A stretch of DNA of 64,000 bases from Lewinellaceae bacterium (GTDB lineage: Bacteria > Bacteroidota > Bacteroidia > Chitinophagales > Saprospiraceae), in assembly GCA_020636315.1 (NCBI GenBank), contig JACJYA010000001.1, positions 620,001 to 684,000 of the forward strand, in the 5' to 3' direction. Shown piece by piece: positions 9,042 through 18,837 of this stretch (its first letter is position 1; each line of letters starts with the position of its first letter). A program made the position numbers and the translations under genes. Below the pieces are notes generated by a model. The model was not told the DNA's origin, ran no database searches, and saw only the letters and a program-made list of their open reading frames with translations.

Positions 9042-9384
9042 TTTTTGGGTTTCTGGTTTTCTGGGGTTATGGGTTGATTGGTGAAACAGAAATTCATGAA
9101 TATCCGTTTAATATTAATCTTGAATGGTTTATTTCCTTTTTCCACAAAATTTGCGTTGTTTTGCGCGGTGATTCAGTGATTTAGCAAATTCACGCTTCGC
9201 TGCAGAAAAAGCGCCCGGTTCACAGTTTTTTTCATTTTCGCCCCCTTCAAAGGAGAGATAAACCCTGTTTTCTTTGAAGGTGGCAAAAGGAACGGGAAAA
9301 AATTGCTAATTTCATCGTTCACAAAAAACACCGGGCCCCCTATTCTGTTAGTACCGCTTATTTAAAACTCGGAGAACAGCTTTA
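9042..9384. other. Upstream region of the mre operon
   Basis: No gene is visible. The stretch is AT-rich in its first half. A possible weak promoter is TTG at 9120-9122, 23 bases before AAAATTTG (9146-9153, one mismatch to TAnnTTTG), which would leave a leader of more than 200 bases before mreB. No terminator-type hairpin for the M16-like gene was found. Confidence 0.4.
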
Positions 9385-10416
9385 ATGAAACTGTTTAGCT
9401 TTTTTACCCAAGAACTTGCCATTGACCTGGGTACGGCAAATACCCTGATCATTCAGGATGGGCAGATCGTCGTTGACGAACCCTCAATCGTGGCTATTGA
9501 CCGGCGCACTGGAGAGACCATTGCCGTGGGCAATAAGGCCATGCAGATGCACGAAAAAACTCACGAGAACATAAAAACGGTCCGCCCGCTTAAAGATGGC
9601 GTGATCGCTGATTTCCAGGCTGCGGAAAGTATGATCGAAGGCATGATCAACATGATCGGCCGCCGCCGCCGTTTCTTCTCTCACATGAAAATGGTGATCT
9701 GTATCCCTTCCGGTATTACGGAAGTGGAAAAACGCGCCGTTTTCGACTCTGCCGACCATGTTGACTCCAAAGAGACCTACCTCATTCACGAACCCATGGC
9801 AGCGGCCCTGGGTATCGGCCTGGATGTGGAAGAGCCTGTTGGCAACATGATCATCGACATCGGCGGAGGCACCACTGAGATCGCCGTGATCGCTTTGTCC
9901 GGGATCGTCTGCGACCAATCCATCCGCATAGCCGGTGATGAATTCACCAATGACATCATGAGCTACATGAAGCGCCAGCACAACATCCTGATCGGCGAAC
10001 GCACCGCTGAGCAGATCAAGATCCACGTTGGCTCGGCCCTCCACGAACTGGACGCGCCCCCTGAGGACCACGCCGTCAACGGCCGGGACCTCATGACAGG
10101 GATACCCAAGCAGATTAAGATCTCGTACAGCGAGATCGCCCACTCGCTGGACAAGTCTATCTCCAAGATCGAAGACGCCATTCTCAAAGCCCTGGAAACC
10201 ACCCCCCCGGAACTGGCATCCGACATTTACCGAACCGGGATATACCTGACAGGGGGAGGCGCCCTCCTGCGCGGGCTTGACAAGCGGATAGCTCAAAAGA
10301 CAAAGCTAAAAGTCCACATTGCGGAAGACCCCCTGCGGGCGGTAGTTCGCGGCACCGGTATTGCCCTGAAAAATACCGACCGCTTCTCCTTCCTCATCGA
10401 CAGGAAAAGCGTTTAA
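9385..10416 (+). CDS. mreB: Rod shape-determining actin homologue MreB
   Basis: MreB polymerises along the inner membrane and positions the elongation machinery for peptidoglycan. The protein (343 residues) shows the actin-fold phosphate loops: DLGTANTLI at the N-terminus, IDIGGGTTEIAVI in the middle, and the adenosine motif LTGGGALLRGLD near the C-terminus. The N-terminal MKLFSFFTQE resembles the amphipathic membrane-binding helix of the family. It is the first gene of a tight operon, 31 bases before mreC. Confidence 0.97.
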   Translation: MKLFSFFTQELAIDLGTANTLIIQDGQIVVDEPSIVAIDRRTGETIAVGNKAMQMHEKTHENIKTVRPLKDGVIADFQAAESMIEGMINMIGRRRRFFSHMKMVICIPSGITEVEKRAVFDSADHVDSKETYLIHEPMAAALGIGLDVEEPVGNMIIDIGGGTTEIAVIALSGIVCDQSIRIAGDEFTNDIMSYMKRQHNILIGERTAEQIKIHVGSALHELDAPPEDHAVNGRDLMTGIPKQIKISYSEIAHSLDKSISKIEDAILKALETTPPELASDIYRTGIYLTGGGALLRGLDKRIAQKTKLKVHIAEDPLRAVVRGTGIALKNTDRFSFLIDRKSV

Positions 10417-10447
10417 TACTCGTTTTCCATTTTAAACAACCTCTGCC

Positions 10448-11275
10448 ATGCGAGGCCTTTTACAATTGTTCGCGGCCTACGGCGGTTTCCTGCTCTTCGT
10501 TCTACTGGAGGCCATTTCGATTACGCTGATCGTGCAGTACAACCAGCGGCAGGGGGAAATTGCGTCCAATTCATTAGGGCTCTTCACTGCTTATATGGAC
10601 CAGTCTTCCGACTGGTTCAGAGAATACATTGGACTGAAAGATGAGGTGGTCCGGCTGCAGGCCAAGAATATCAAACTCATGGAGCAGCTCGAAAATGCCC
10701 GTTACTCCAATGCAGTCTTCCGGGATTCCGTCAGACAGGACTCTCTCGAGCAGCTTTATACCTTCATAGGCGCCAAGGTCATCAGCAACTCTCTGTCCAG
10801 CGACAACAACACGCTGCGCCTCGGAAAGGGAAGCCGCCAAGGTATCAGGCCCCACATGGGCGTTATCAGCGATGACGGCATCGTTGGCATTGTGCGCACC
10901 ACTACTGAACATTTTAGCCAGGTCATGTCCATCCTTCACAGCCAGTCCCGGATCAATGCCAGCATTCGCGGCCCTGGTTATTTCGGGTCCCTCACCTGGG
11001 ATGGCCGGGACCCCAGGCACATGCAGCTGAACGCCATCCCCCGCCATGCCAAATTTGTTGAGGGAGATACGGTGGAGACCAACGGCTTCAGCCAGATCTT
11101 TCCCACCGGCATACCGGTCGGCGTCATCGACAAAATAGAGGAAGTGCCGGGAAACAATTTCTTCAAAATACAGGTCAGGCTCTTCATCGACCTGGCGCGG
11201 GTGAAATATGTATATGTGGTGGATAACCTCATGCGGAAAGAACTCGATGAATTAGACCAGCAGGCCAATGACTAA
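10448..11275 (+). CDS. mreC: Rod shape-determining protein MreC
   Basis: MreC is a bitopic membrane protein that links MreB to periplasmic cell-wall synthases. The 275-residue protein has an N-terminal membrane helix (YGGFLLFVLLEAISITLIV), a coiled-coil segment (DEVVRLQAKNIKLMEQLENA), and the MreC beta-domain with LRLGKGSRQGIRPHMGVI and DGIVGIV. Its end overlaps the mreD start by eight bases, suggesting translational coupling. Confidence 0.95.
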   Translation: MRGLLQLFAAYGGFLLFVLLEAISITLIVQYNQRQGEIASNSLGLFTAYMDQSSDWFREYIGLKDEVVRLQAKNIKLMEQLENARYSNAVFRDSVRQDSLEQLYTFIGAKVISNSLSSDNNTLRLGKGSRQGIRPHMGVISDDGIVGIVRTTTEHFSQVMSILHSQSRINASIRGPGYFGSLTWDGRDPRHMQLNAIPRHAKFVEGDTVETNGFSQIFPTGIPVGVIDKIEEVPGNNFFKIQVRLFIDLARVKYVYVVDNLMRKELDELDQQAND

Positions 11276-11789
11276 TGCCCTCCCCATCAATATTGTCCGT
11301 TTTATTGGCCTGCTGGCCTTGCAGGTGCTGGTACTGAAGCCGCTTTCCTATGGCTGGCAGGGGCATTTTTTCATCAACTTCCTGGTTTATCCACTGTTCA
11401 TCTTCCTCTTGCCTCTGCGAACTCCCATGCCGGCTGCACTGCTTTCAGCCTTTGCCATGGGTTTTTTGGTGGACCTTTCCTACGACTCCTGGGGAGTCCA
11501 TGCCGCTGCGAGTGTCCTGACGGCCTATGTGCGCCCATGGCCGCTCAAGTGGCTGCAGCCCCGCGAAGGGTACAACGTCAACCACAGCCCGACAAAAAAG
11601 AGGATGGGGACACAGTGGTTCCTGGCCTATTCAAGCATCATGATGGGTTTTCATTTGCTCGTCTATTACAGCCTTGATGCTTTTTCCCCCTATTATCTGA
11701 AATCCATTTTCCTAAAAACGCTTTTCAGCTTTCCCCTGTCCATGTTTTTTGTTATTATCGTAATGTATATCTTCAACCCGGAGGATTAA
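11268..11789 (+). CDS. mreD: Rod shape-determining protein MreD
   Basis: MreD is a small integral membrane partner of MreC. The 173-residue protein has several hydrophobic helices (FIGLLALQVLVLKPL, FFINFLVYPLFIFLLPL, LLSAFAMGFLVDLSYD, and a C-terminal MFFVIIVMYIF). The loop with GFLVDLSYDSWGVHA matches the conserved MreD segment. Sequence conservation in this family is low; the call rests on membrane topology plus its place between mreC and pbp2. Confidence 0.88.
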   Translation: MTNALPINIVRFIGLLALQVLVLKPLSYGWQGHFFINFLVYPLFIFLLPLRTPMPAALLSAFAMGFLVDLSYDSWGVHAAASVLTAYVRPWPLKWLQPREGYNVNHSPTKKRMGTQWFLAYSSIMMGFHLLVYYSLDAFSPYYLKSIFLKTLFSFPLSMFFVIIVMYIFNPED

Positions 11790-11801
11790 AACGTAACAGC
11801 C

Positions 11802-13667
11802 GTGTCAGACCTGAATCATCAAAGGCAGATTATCATTCGCTGGTTTTTCACCATAGCGGCAGGAGTGCTCATCTTAAAGGCTTTACAACTACAGGTCCTG
11901 GATTCCTCTTACCGCACCAAGGCGGAAGCAACAACCATAGATGAACAGGTCATATACCCGGCGCGTGGCACCGTCTATGACCGCAACGGCAATATACTGG
12001 TTTACAACAACCCCACTTACGACCTGATGGTTACCTATAACCAGGTAGATCAGGAAATGGATAAGAAGACGTTCTGCGAGTTGTTGGGCATTACCGAAAA
12101 ATACTTCAATGAAACCCTGAATAAAGACTGGCGGGACCCCCGCTTTTCCAAATCGGTGCCTTTCCCGTTCCTGACGAAAATATCCGCTAAGGATTTCGCC
12201 CGCTTTCAGGAACGGCTCTACCAGTTCCCCGGCTTCCGGCCCGTTCTCCGCCATGCCCGGGGCTACCCCCATAAAAACGCGGCTCACCTGCTGGGGTATA
12301 TCCGGGAGGTCAACCGGGAGGAAGTGGATAATTCCAACGGGGAATATATGCCGGGTGACTATATCGGCACCGGCGGCATTGAACTTTATTACGAAAAAGA
12401 GCTCCGGGGGGAGAAAGGCATAAGTTTCATTCTCAAAGACAACCTGGGCAGAGAGATCGAAGCCTATAACGGGGGAAGCCTGGATGAACCTCCTCAATCC
12501 GGAAGAGACCTCATCACCACGATCGACCTGGGCCTGCAGGCCTACGGCGAAGAACTGATGCAAAACAAGATCGGAAGCATCGTCGCCATCGACCCTGCTT
12601 CCGGAGAGGTGCTCGCCATGGTAAGCACTCCCACTTACGACCCCAACATCCTGGCCATCGACCGGGATCGCGGGAAATCATACAACAAACTGCTGGAAAA
12701 CGAGAACAATCCCCTGTTCGACCGTTCTATTATGGCTCAGTACCCTCCGGGGTCCCTGTTTAAGCCGGTCGTCGCTCTCATCGGCCTGCAAACCGGCGCC
12801 CTTACTCCCAACCGATCCATCCCTTGTTCCGGTGCTTATTATTACAATGGAATGCGTCTGACAGGGTGCCACAACCACCCCTTGTGCTATAGTGTGGAAA
12901 CCGGTATTCAGTATTCCTGCAACGCTTACTTCGTGACGGCATTCCGTGATATTATCGACGGAGAAAACAATTTCTACAACCCTCAGAAGGGGCTGGATAC
13001 TTTCAACTACTACCTCAACCAGTTCGGGCTCTATCAGAAGCTGGGCATCGACCTGCCCCGGGAAAAAAAGGGGTTCTACCCCACTTCCAAATTTTACGAC
13101 GACTATTTCAACCGGCAGCAGGCCGGGCAAAAGTGGAACTCCCTGTGGATTCGCTCCCTGGGCATCGGCCAGGGCGAACTTCTGCTGACGAACCTCCAGA
13201 TGGCCAACGTCGCCGCCATCATCGCCAACCGCGGGTATTACATCACCCCACACCTGGTTAAAGGCCTGATAGGTAACGAAATGGCCATTCCCGCTGAGTT
13301 TACGACAAAACATAAGGTCGAAATAAAAAAGGAATATTTCGACCTGGTGGCCAATGGAATGGAAAAAGTCGTCCTCGCCGGAACAGCCCGTTCAGCCTAT
13401 ATTCCTGGAGTTTCGGTCTGTGGTAAAACCGGAACGGCGGAAAACCCACATGGCAAAGACCATTCCATCTTCTTTGCTTTTGCCCCCAAGGACAACCCCA
13501 GAATTGCCATCGCTGTTTATGTGGAGAACGCCGGATTTGGCGGGACCTTCGCCGCTCCAATCGCCAGCCTCATGATCGAAAAACTGGTCAATGGCGAGAT
13601 CGACCCCGCCCGGAAATGGCTTGAACAACGGATTGTGGAGGCCAACCTGATGGATGCTACCCCGTAG
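11802..13667 (+). CDS. mrdA: Penicillin-binding protein 2 (elongasome transpeptidase)
   Basis: PBP2 cross-links peptidoglycan during lateral growth. The 621-residue protein starts at a GTG and has an N-terminal membrane helix (WFFTIAAGVLILKALQLQ), the pedestal with RGTVYDRNGNILVYN, and a transpeptidase domain with all three motifs: S318LFK, S372CN and K542TG. Length and order are normal for the family. It follows mreD by 12 bases. The usual partner rodA does not follow; a CapA-like gene does. Confidence 0.95.
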   Translation: MSDLNHQRQIIIRWFFTIAAGVLILKALQLQVLDSSYRTKAEATTIDEQVIYPARGTVYDRNGNILVYNNPTYDLMVTYNQVDQEMDKKTFCELLGITEKYFNETLNKDWRDPRFSKSVPFPFLTKISAKDFARFQERLYQFPGFRPVLRHARGYPHKNAAHLLGYIREVNREEVDNSNGEYMPGDYIGTGGIELYYEKELRGEKGISFILKDNLGREIEAYNGGSLDEPPQSGRDLITTIDLGLQAYGEELMQNKIGSIVAIDPASGEVLAMVSTPTYDPNILAIDRDRGKSYNKLLENENNPLFDRSIMAQYPPGSLFKPVVALIGLQTGALTPNRSIPCSGAYYYNGMRLTGCHNHPLCYSVETGIQYSCNAYFVTAFRDIIDGENNFYNPQKGLDTFNYYLNQFGLYQKLGIDLPREKKGFYPTSKFYDDYFNRQQAGQKWNSLWIRSLGIGQGELLLTNLQMANVAAIIANRGYYITPHLVKGLIGNEMAIPAEFTTKHKVEIKKEYFDLVANGMEKVVLAGTARSAYIPGVSVCGKTGTAENPHGKDHSIFFAFAPKDNPRIAIAVYVENAGFGGTFAAPIASLMIEKLVNGEIDPARKWLEQRIVEANLMDATP

Positions 13668-13782
13668 GGATTCGGGAATTCGTAGAGTTTGGAATTCGAA
13701 AGCCGGCAGAAGCGAATCAACTCCAGTCTCGTCAGCCAGATGAAAATACACGAATCAATGATTCCCGAATATCCAATTCACA

Positions 13783-14937
13783 TTGAAAGCGTTTTACATT
13801 TTCCTGTTTCTCGTCTCTACTGCCGCTACCGCCCAGGAAAAGCGGTTGCGGCTGGTCTTCGCCGGAGACATAATGGCTCATCAGAGCCAGCTGGACGCCG
13901 CCCGGCGGCAGGATGGCAGGTATGACTTTTCCGAAAGCCTCGTTTACATTCAGGATGTTCTCCGGGAGGCTCATCTGGCAGCGGGCAACCTGGAATTGAC
14001 ATTCGCCGCCAAACCGCCCTATGCCGGTTATCCAACCTTCCGCACCCCGGGGGAATTTGCAACGGCCCTCCGAAAGGCCGGCTTCAACCTGCTGCTGGCG
14101 GCCAACAACCACGCCAACGATGGTAGTGCAGAAGGAGTGGCCTACACTATAAAGGTTTTGGACGAAAATCATTTCTACTATACCGGCACATTCGCCAATC
14201 CGCTCGAAAAGGAGGCCCGCTACCCTTTAATCATTTACAAGAATGGGTTCAAACTGGCCGTTCTCAACTATACCTATGGGCTCAACGCCCCTCACATCAG
14301 GCCCCCTGTAGTGATCAACCAAATGGTGGAGGCAGAGATGGAAAAAGACATCGACACCGCCCGGCGCATGCAGCCGGACGCCATTATTCTCATCCTGCAC
14401 TGGGGCGAGGAATACACCGATACCCCTACTGAAAACCAACGGCAACTGGCGCGCCGGCTCGTTGAATGGGGGGCCGATATGGTAATTGGCGCCCATCCGC
14501 ATGTCGTACAGCCCATTGAATGGATCGACAACTCCAGAGGAGAATCCAAACTGGTGGCCTATTCACTTGGCAATTTTTCTTCCGGAATGCGGCTACCGGG
14601 GACGGAAGGGGGAATATTACTGGCGGCCGAACTGAAGAAAGAAGATCGGGAAGTGCACCTCGACAGCTGCCATTTTATCCCCATCTGGTGTTACCCCGGG
14701 CGCGATAAAACAGGCCGGCGCACCCATCACGTCCTGCCCGCCGCCGCTTATGAAGAAAATGCCGGCGCACCTTTTGCCCTGCCTGCCTGGCGGCTCAGAC
14801 AATTGAAATCCTTCACCCGCCAAACCCGCCAACTGCTCCAGGACAGTGGATGTCCGGAAAGAAAAGTATCTTTGCCCGAAGCCAAAAAAGAGGAACAACA
14901 TGATCGTTTCCGCAATAGCAGCGGTAGGCCGGAATAA
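13783..14937 (+). CDS. CapA-family metallophosphoesterase-like protein
   Basis: This 384-residue protein belongs to the CapA/PgsA family (calcineurin-like fold) first known from poly-gamma-glutamate capsule synthesis; in most genomes its real role is unknown. It has a signal peptide (AFYIFLFLVSTAATAQ), then the metal-site motifs FAGDIMAHQSQ, AAGNLELTF, LLAANNHAND, LILHWGEEYTDTP and GAHPHVVQP. The only in-frame start that gives the signal peptide is a TTG at 13783; nearby ATGs are out of frame. It lies 115 bases after pbp2 and overlaps the start of folA by 38 bases. Confidence 0.85.
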   Translation: MKAFYIFLFLVSTAATAQEKRLRLVFAGDIMAHQSQLDAARRQDGRYDFSESLVYIQDVLREAHLAAGNLELTFAAKPPYAGYPTFRTPGEFATALRKAGFNLLLAANNHANDGSAEGVAYTIKVLDENHFYYTGTFANPLEKEARYPLIIYKNGFKLAVLNYTYGLNAPHIRPPVVINQMVEAEMEKDIDTARRMQPDAIILILHWGEEYTDTPTENQRQLARRLVEWGADMVIGAHPHVVQPIEWIDNSRGESKLVAYSLGNFSSGMRLPGTEGGILLAAELKKEDREVHLDSCHFIPIWCYPGRDKTGRRTHHVLPAAAYEENAGAPFALPAWRLRQLKSFTRQTRQLLQDSGCPERKVSLPEAKKEEQHDRFRNSSGRPE

Positions 14938-15397
14938 CGTCATCGGAAAAGACAACGATATCCCCTGGCATCTTCCCGCCGACCTGAAGTATTTCAAGCG
15001 TAAGACCCTGAACCACCACATTATTATGGGCCGGAAGAACTTCGAATCCATCGGCCGCCCTCTGCCTAAAAGGACCAACATAATCGTCACCCGCAACCCC
15101 TTCTTCATGGTTTCCAACTGCCTGGTAGCGCCCTCCATCGAAGAGGCCTTGTCTATCGCCTACGACAATGGAGAAGACGAAGCCTTTATCATCGGCGGCG
15201 GGGAGATCTACCGGCAGAGTATGCCTCTGTGGGACCGCGTTTACCTTACGCGGGTGGAAACCGAGGTGGAAGGCGGGGATGTATTCTTCCCCGAACTGCC
15301 GGAAAAAAAATGGCGCCTCGTCTCCAGTGAAAGCCACGAGCCGGATGAGAAGAATCCCTTCAGATATACTTTTGAGGTGTATGAGCGGGCAGAATAA
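14900..15397 (+). CDS. folA: Dihydrofolate reductase
   Basis: DHFR reduces dihydrofolate to tetrahydrofolate with NADPH. From the ATG at 14900, preceded by AGAGGAACAAC as a possible ribosome site, the protein is 165 residues and starts with the canonical MIVSAIAAVGRNNVIGKD. The active-site segment DIPWHLPADLKYFK carries the family's acidic residue at its usual place, GRKNFESIGRPLP is the NADPH site, and FIIGGGEIYRQ is the glycine motif. An upstream start would add an unrelated 18-residue tail, so the internal start inside the capA-like gene is preferred. Confidence 0.95.
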   Translation: MIVSAIAAVGRNNVIGKDNDIPWHLPADLKYFKRKTLNHHIIMGRKNFESIGRPLPKRTNIIVTRNPFFMVSNCLVAPSIEEALSIAYDNGEDEAFIIGGGEIYRQSMPLWDRVYLTRVETEVEGGDVFFPELPEKKWRLVSSESHEPDEKNPFRYTFEVYERAE

Positions 15398-15565
15398 GTG
15401 TGAAACAATTTTTTTGAAACAAAAAATTGCTTTTCTTGTCGTTTTTTTGCAACTTGCTGTCGCTGCACGTAGAGTAAAGGCCTCCGAATAATCCATCGCA
15501 TTACACGCGCAAGATCGGGTAAAAAACCAACGCACAACCGATTTAAAAACCCGAAACAGCGCGAT

Positions 15566-16834
15566 ATGAAAGAAGACTTATTGCACTTCGCGTGGCGCCT
15601 GCAGCGCTTCAACCGCGACGCTCTCCAAACCACTACCGGCGAGCCTGTGGAAATCGTCCATACCGGAACTTATAACACTGACGCCGGCCCTGACTTCCTC
15701 AACGCCCGCATTCGCATCGGCGACACCCTGTGGGCCGGCAATGTGGAAATGCACCTCAAGGCATCCGACTGGCTGCACCACGGCCATCAGGAAGACCCGG
15801 CCTATGATAATGTGATCCTGCACGTAGTTCTGGAAGAAGATACGGCCGTTCACCATGCCCGGGGCGAGCGCATCCCGTGCCTGGAGATGAAAAAACGCAT
15901 ACCTCAGAAGCTGGGAGCGCACTACCTGAGGTTGCTGAACAATGAAGACTGGATCGCCTGCGAGAGCCGGTTCCCCAATGTAAGCGAACTGACGCGCAAC
16001 CTCTGGCTGGAACGGCTGGCCGCCGAACGGCTGGAACAAAAGGCGCTCTCCATTGCCCGGCAACTGGAACAGAACAAAGAAGACTGGGAAGAAACCTTCT
16101 ACCAGTTCCTGGCGCGCAGTTTTGGCGCCAGGGTCAACGCCGACCCCTTCATGATGCTGGCTCAGCGGTGCCCGCTGCTTCTGCTTCGCAAACACCGGCA
16201 CAGCCTCTTCCAGATGGAGGCCCTGCTCTTCGGCCAGTCGGGCCTGCTCTCCGGCCCTTTCGAAGAGGATTACCCACAGCAATTGAAAAAAGAATACCAG
16301 TTCCTGCGCCGAAAGTATAAGCTCCAGCCGATGCCGCCACAAAACTGGAAGTTCCTCCGGCTTCGCCCGGCAAACTTCCCCACTTTACGCATCGCACAGC
16401 TTTGTACGCTTTTATATCAGGCCGACAACCTGTTCAGCAAGGTGATGTCTGCCCTAAGCATGGTGGAAGTGGAAAACATTTTCGAGGCCAAACTCTCCAA
16501 TTACTGGTGGACTCACTATAACTTCGACAAGGCCTCTGAGAAAAAGCGGAAAGCGCTGGGCAGGCAGGCCATCCACCTGATCTTTATCAATACCATCGCG
16601 CCCTTCCTGTTCCTTTACGGGCAGCGGAAGGGGGAAGAAAAATACCAGGAACGCGCCCTGGAACTGTTGGAAAATACCCGCCCGGAGGCCAATGCCGTCA
16701 TCCGTAAATGGAAAGCCATTGGCGCTACGGCCGAATCCGCCTTCCAGACACAGGCACTGCTGCAGCTGAAAAACGAATATTGTGACAAGAAGCGGTGCCT
16801 GGAATGTGCGGTGGGCAATGCGATATTAAAATAA
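15566..16834 (+). CDS. DUF2851 family protein
   Basis: The 422-residue protein matches DUF2851, a family found mainly in Bacteroidota: it opens with MKEDLLHFAWRLQRFNR, then VEIVHTGTYNTDAGPDFLNA and WAGNVEMHLKASDWLHHGH, and ends in the Cys-containing motif YCDKKRCLECAVGN. The N-terminal half, with its acidic and Glu-x-His positions, has a nuclease-like look, but no activity is established. No signal peptide, so probably cytoplasmic. It stands alone, 168 bases after folA. Confidence 0.85.
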   Translation: MKEDLLHFAWRLQRFNRDALQTTTGEPVEIVHTGTYNTDAGPDFLNARIRIGDTLWAGNVEMHLKASDWLHHGHQEDPAYDNVILHVVLEEDTAVHHARGERIPCLEMKKRIPQKLGAHYLRLLNNEDWIACESRFPNVSELTRNLWLERLAAERLEQKALSIARQLEQNKEDWEETFYQFLARSFGARVNADPFMMLAQRCPLLLLRKHRHSLFQMEALLFGQSGLLSGPFEEDYPQQLKKEYQFLRRKYKLQPMPPQNWKFLRLRPANFPTLRIAQLCTLLYQADNLFSKVMSALSMVEVENIFEAKLSNYWWTHYNFDKASEKKRKALGRQAIHLIFINTIAPFLFLYGQRKGEEKYQERALELLENTRPEANAVIRKWKAIGATAESAFQTQALLQLKNEYCDKKRCLECAVGNAILK

Positions 16835-17198
16835 TTAAGCGCATGTTAAGAGATGAAAATGATTCATCGCCGGCCCTGAGTAGGAAGTTTGGGTTACCCG
16901 TCTAAGGTTGGACATTATTGATAGACAATTAGTTGTAGAATGCTGGCCGCCATTCCGACTTCCCATTTCCGACTTCCGACTTTTGTCCAGCGTTAGAATG
17001 CCAGCTGCTAGGTTCCTGGCCACCTTGTAAACCAGTGAGTTAGCGTTATGCGGACAAACTTTAACGAACAGTCTGGTTATCCGGCCTTTACAGGAAAAAT
17101 TGATGTAATATAATGCCTTGCCAAGGCAAGTTACACTTCTTGCCAGGCCGTTCCAATTGCCACAATGTTAAAATTCACCCATTATTACTTCCAACGCC
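16835..17198. other. Intergenic region with heptamer repeats
   Basis: No gene is supported in these 364 bases. They contain four 7-bp tandem units (TTCCGAC-type, 16953-16980), a segment (17013-17048) similar to one near 2445, and a small stem around GCCTTGCCAAGGC (17115-17127) upstream of the next gene. Confidence 0.6.
16953..16980. repeat. Four tandem 7-bp repeats
   Basis: The units read TTCCGAC, TTCCCAT, TTCCGAC, TTCCGAC with strict 7-bp spacing, followed by a degenerate fifth unit. The same unit type, on the other strand, recurs at 57016-57043. Confidence 0.75.
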
Positions 17199-18830
17199 AT
17201 GAAACGCAGAACAAGAAAAAAGCCAGGCCAGCCTAAAGTTGTTATCCAGGATTGGATGGCCCTACGGCCCTACGATGCTCATTCAGATTACGACCTACAC
17301 TACCTGCGGATCGCCAATAAAATTTATGAACGGATATTCAACTCGGGATATCCTGGATCTTATATTCCTGAGGCGCCTGATCCGGCGATGCTGGCCTGCA
17401 TCATTGCCTCCTATTACGAAGACTATGTTTGTGAGATTGGCATCTGGAAGGCCTTCACTTCCCGCAATAAAGAATTGTACGGCTATTACCTGCCCTTTTA
17501 CGAAAGTGAACAGTACGACCCCGGTTACATCAACCCAGAAGACATCAGCTATCTGCTCTGGCACTTTTGGGGTAAGTGGAACGATACCTTTTTCGCTCCT
17601 GATTGGGAGTTGTTCACCACGCTCGGCCGGAAGATCTATGATTACCTGGAACCCATGCTGGATAACGCCCTGGGTACGGATTTTTACGAAAGGTTTTTCA
17701 CGGTTAAGGGAGATGAGGACTTCTTTGATGTCAAAGAACGGCTGAAGTGGTTCGCGGAAGGGTCTTACCTTTTTGCTACTGACCTGTATTTTGACCGGAA
17801 AGAAAAGATCGAAGAGGCGCTGGGTGACGAAACCATGAACACCTGGAGTGAGGATCCCGGAAAATACCTGTATATGGTCCTGGAGGAGTACATTTACCGA
17901 CGGCGTTGTTCATTTTCCGCCCTTACCGCCCCTGAGTTCTTCGCCCGGGTTTGCCGGTGTTCTGAACCGGTGCGGAAAGATATTGCCGGCCTGAAGGCGC
18001 GGCATTGGGGCACCTTCGAATGTTTAGAAGAAGAAGAACAGCATTTTCTTTTTTCCAATATTCAGACCGGCAGAGAATACAAGGTCAGAAAAGACTCTTT
18101 CCAGCAATTCGACTCGCTTGATGTTGAAGATAAACTCGGTATGTTCGCCCTCGTACCCTGGCGGGGCGAGTGGTGGATGACCGGGGCTGCCGCTTTCTAC
18201 GGAAGGTCGAAAAAAGGTATCCGCGAGCTGCGGAAACAAATGCTAACCTCCCCTTTCCTGCGCACAGAGGAACAACTCCAGAAGGCGCAGGAAGCGATCG
18301 CGGAGCAATATCAGGTATTTATGGAGCAATTCGGAGGGCCGCTGGCGACGTTTACCACCCGCCGGGCCGCCAACGATGGGATACGCCAATTTTATAAGGC
18401 GCACCGCGAAAAGATCCTGGCGGAAAAACCGGAGTATCAAGAAAATGCGCCACAACCTCTGGAAGGGAATATGATCGGCGATATCCCGGAAGCAGGTGGA
18501 ATCGGCGTTTTCTTCAACCGGGAGGAAGGGATCATAATCGTCGGCGGCATACTGGACGTTATCCAATTGATGGAACAGAAAGAGCCGCTCAATCGGGAAG
18601 CCGCTGAAGGCCTTTTCGAGGCTCTTACCAATTACGATCCTGCGCTGGTGAAATACCTGCTGGACAACTACCCCACTCACAACGTCAGCATTCCCATTGA
18701 AGGCTGTGAAACCAACCTGATGAAGTACATCTGGTTTGTCAACCGCTATCAGCGCCCCGATGATTTTGGGGAAGTATTTCCCAATATTACTATGATGGAC
18801 AGGGAACTTTGGGAGGAAAAACGCTCGTAA
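17199..18830 (+). CDS. DUF3843-like protein
   Basis: This 543-residue protein opens with a basic stretch (KRRTRKKPGQPK) and then a segment, IQDWMALRPYDAHSDYDLHY, followed by YLRIANKIYERI and EIGIWKAFTSRNKELYGYYL, that resembles the N-terminus of DUF3843 proteins of Bacteroides relatives. No signal peptide or membrane helix is visible. The C-terminal third (FFNREEGIIIVGGILDVIQL) is less clear. The role is unknown. It converges on the outer-membrane gene with only seven bases between the two stop codons. Confidence 0.6.
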   Translation: MKRRTRKKPGQPKVVIQDWMALRPYDAHSDYDLHYLRIANKIYERIFNSGYPGSYIPEAPDPAMLACIIASYYEDYVCEIGIWKAFTSRNKELYGYYLPFYESEQYDPGYINPEDISYLLWHFWGKWNDTFFAPDWELFTTLGRKIYDYLEPMLDNALGTDFYERFFTVKGDEDFFDVKERLKWFAEGSYLFATDLYFDRKEKIEEALGDETMNTWSEDPGKYLYMVLEEYIYRRRCSFSALTAPEFFARVCRCSEPVRKDIAGLKARHWGTFECLEEEEQHFLFSNIQTGREYKVRKDSFQQFDSLDVEDKLGMFALVPWRGEWWMTGAAAFYGRSKKGIRELRKQMLTSPFLRTEEQLQKAQEAIAEQYQVFMEQFGGPLATFTTRRAANDGIRQFYKAHREKILAEKPEYQENAPQPLEGNMIGDIPEAGGIGVFFNREEGIIIVGGILDVIQLMEQKEPLNREAAEGLFEALTNYDPALVKYLLDNYPTHNVSIPIEGCETNLMKYIWFVNRYQRPDDFGEVFPNITMMDRELWEEKRS

Positions 18831-18837
18831 TTCTCGT

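Noticed and set aside
15406..15429. AT-only hairpin after folA (CAATTTTTT / AAAAAATTG)
   Set aside because: A stem made almost only of A-T pairs would be too weak to act as an intrinsic terminator on its own.
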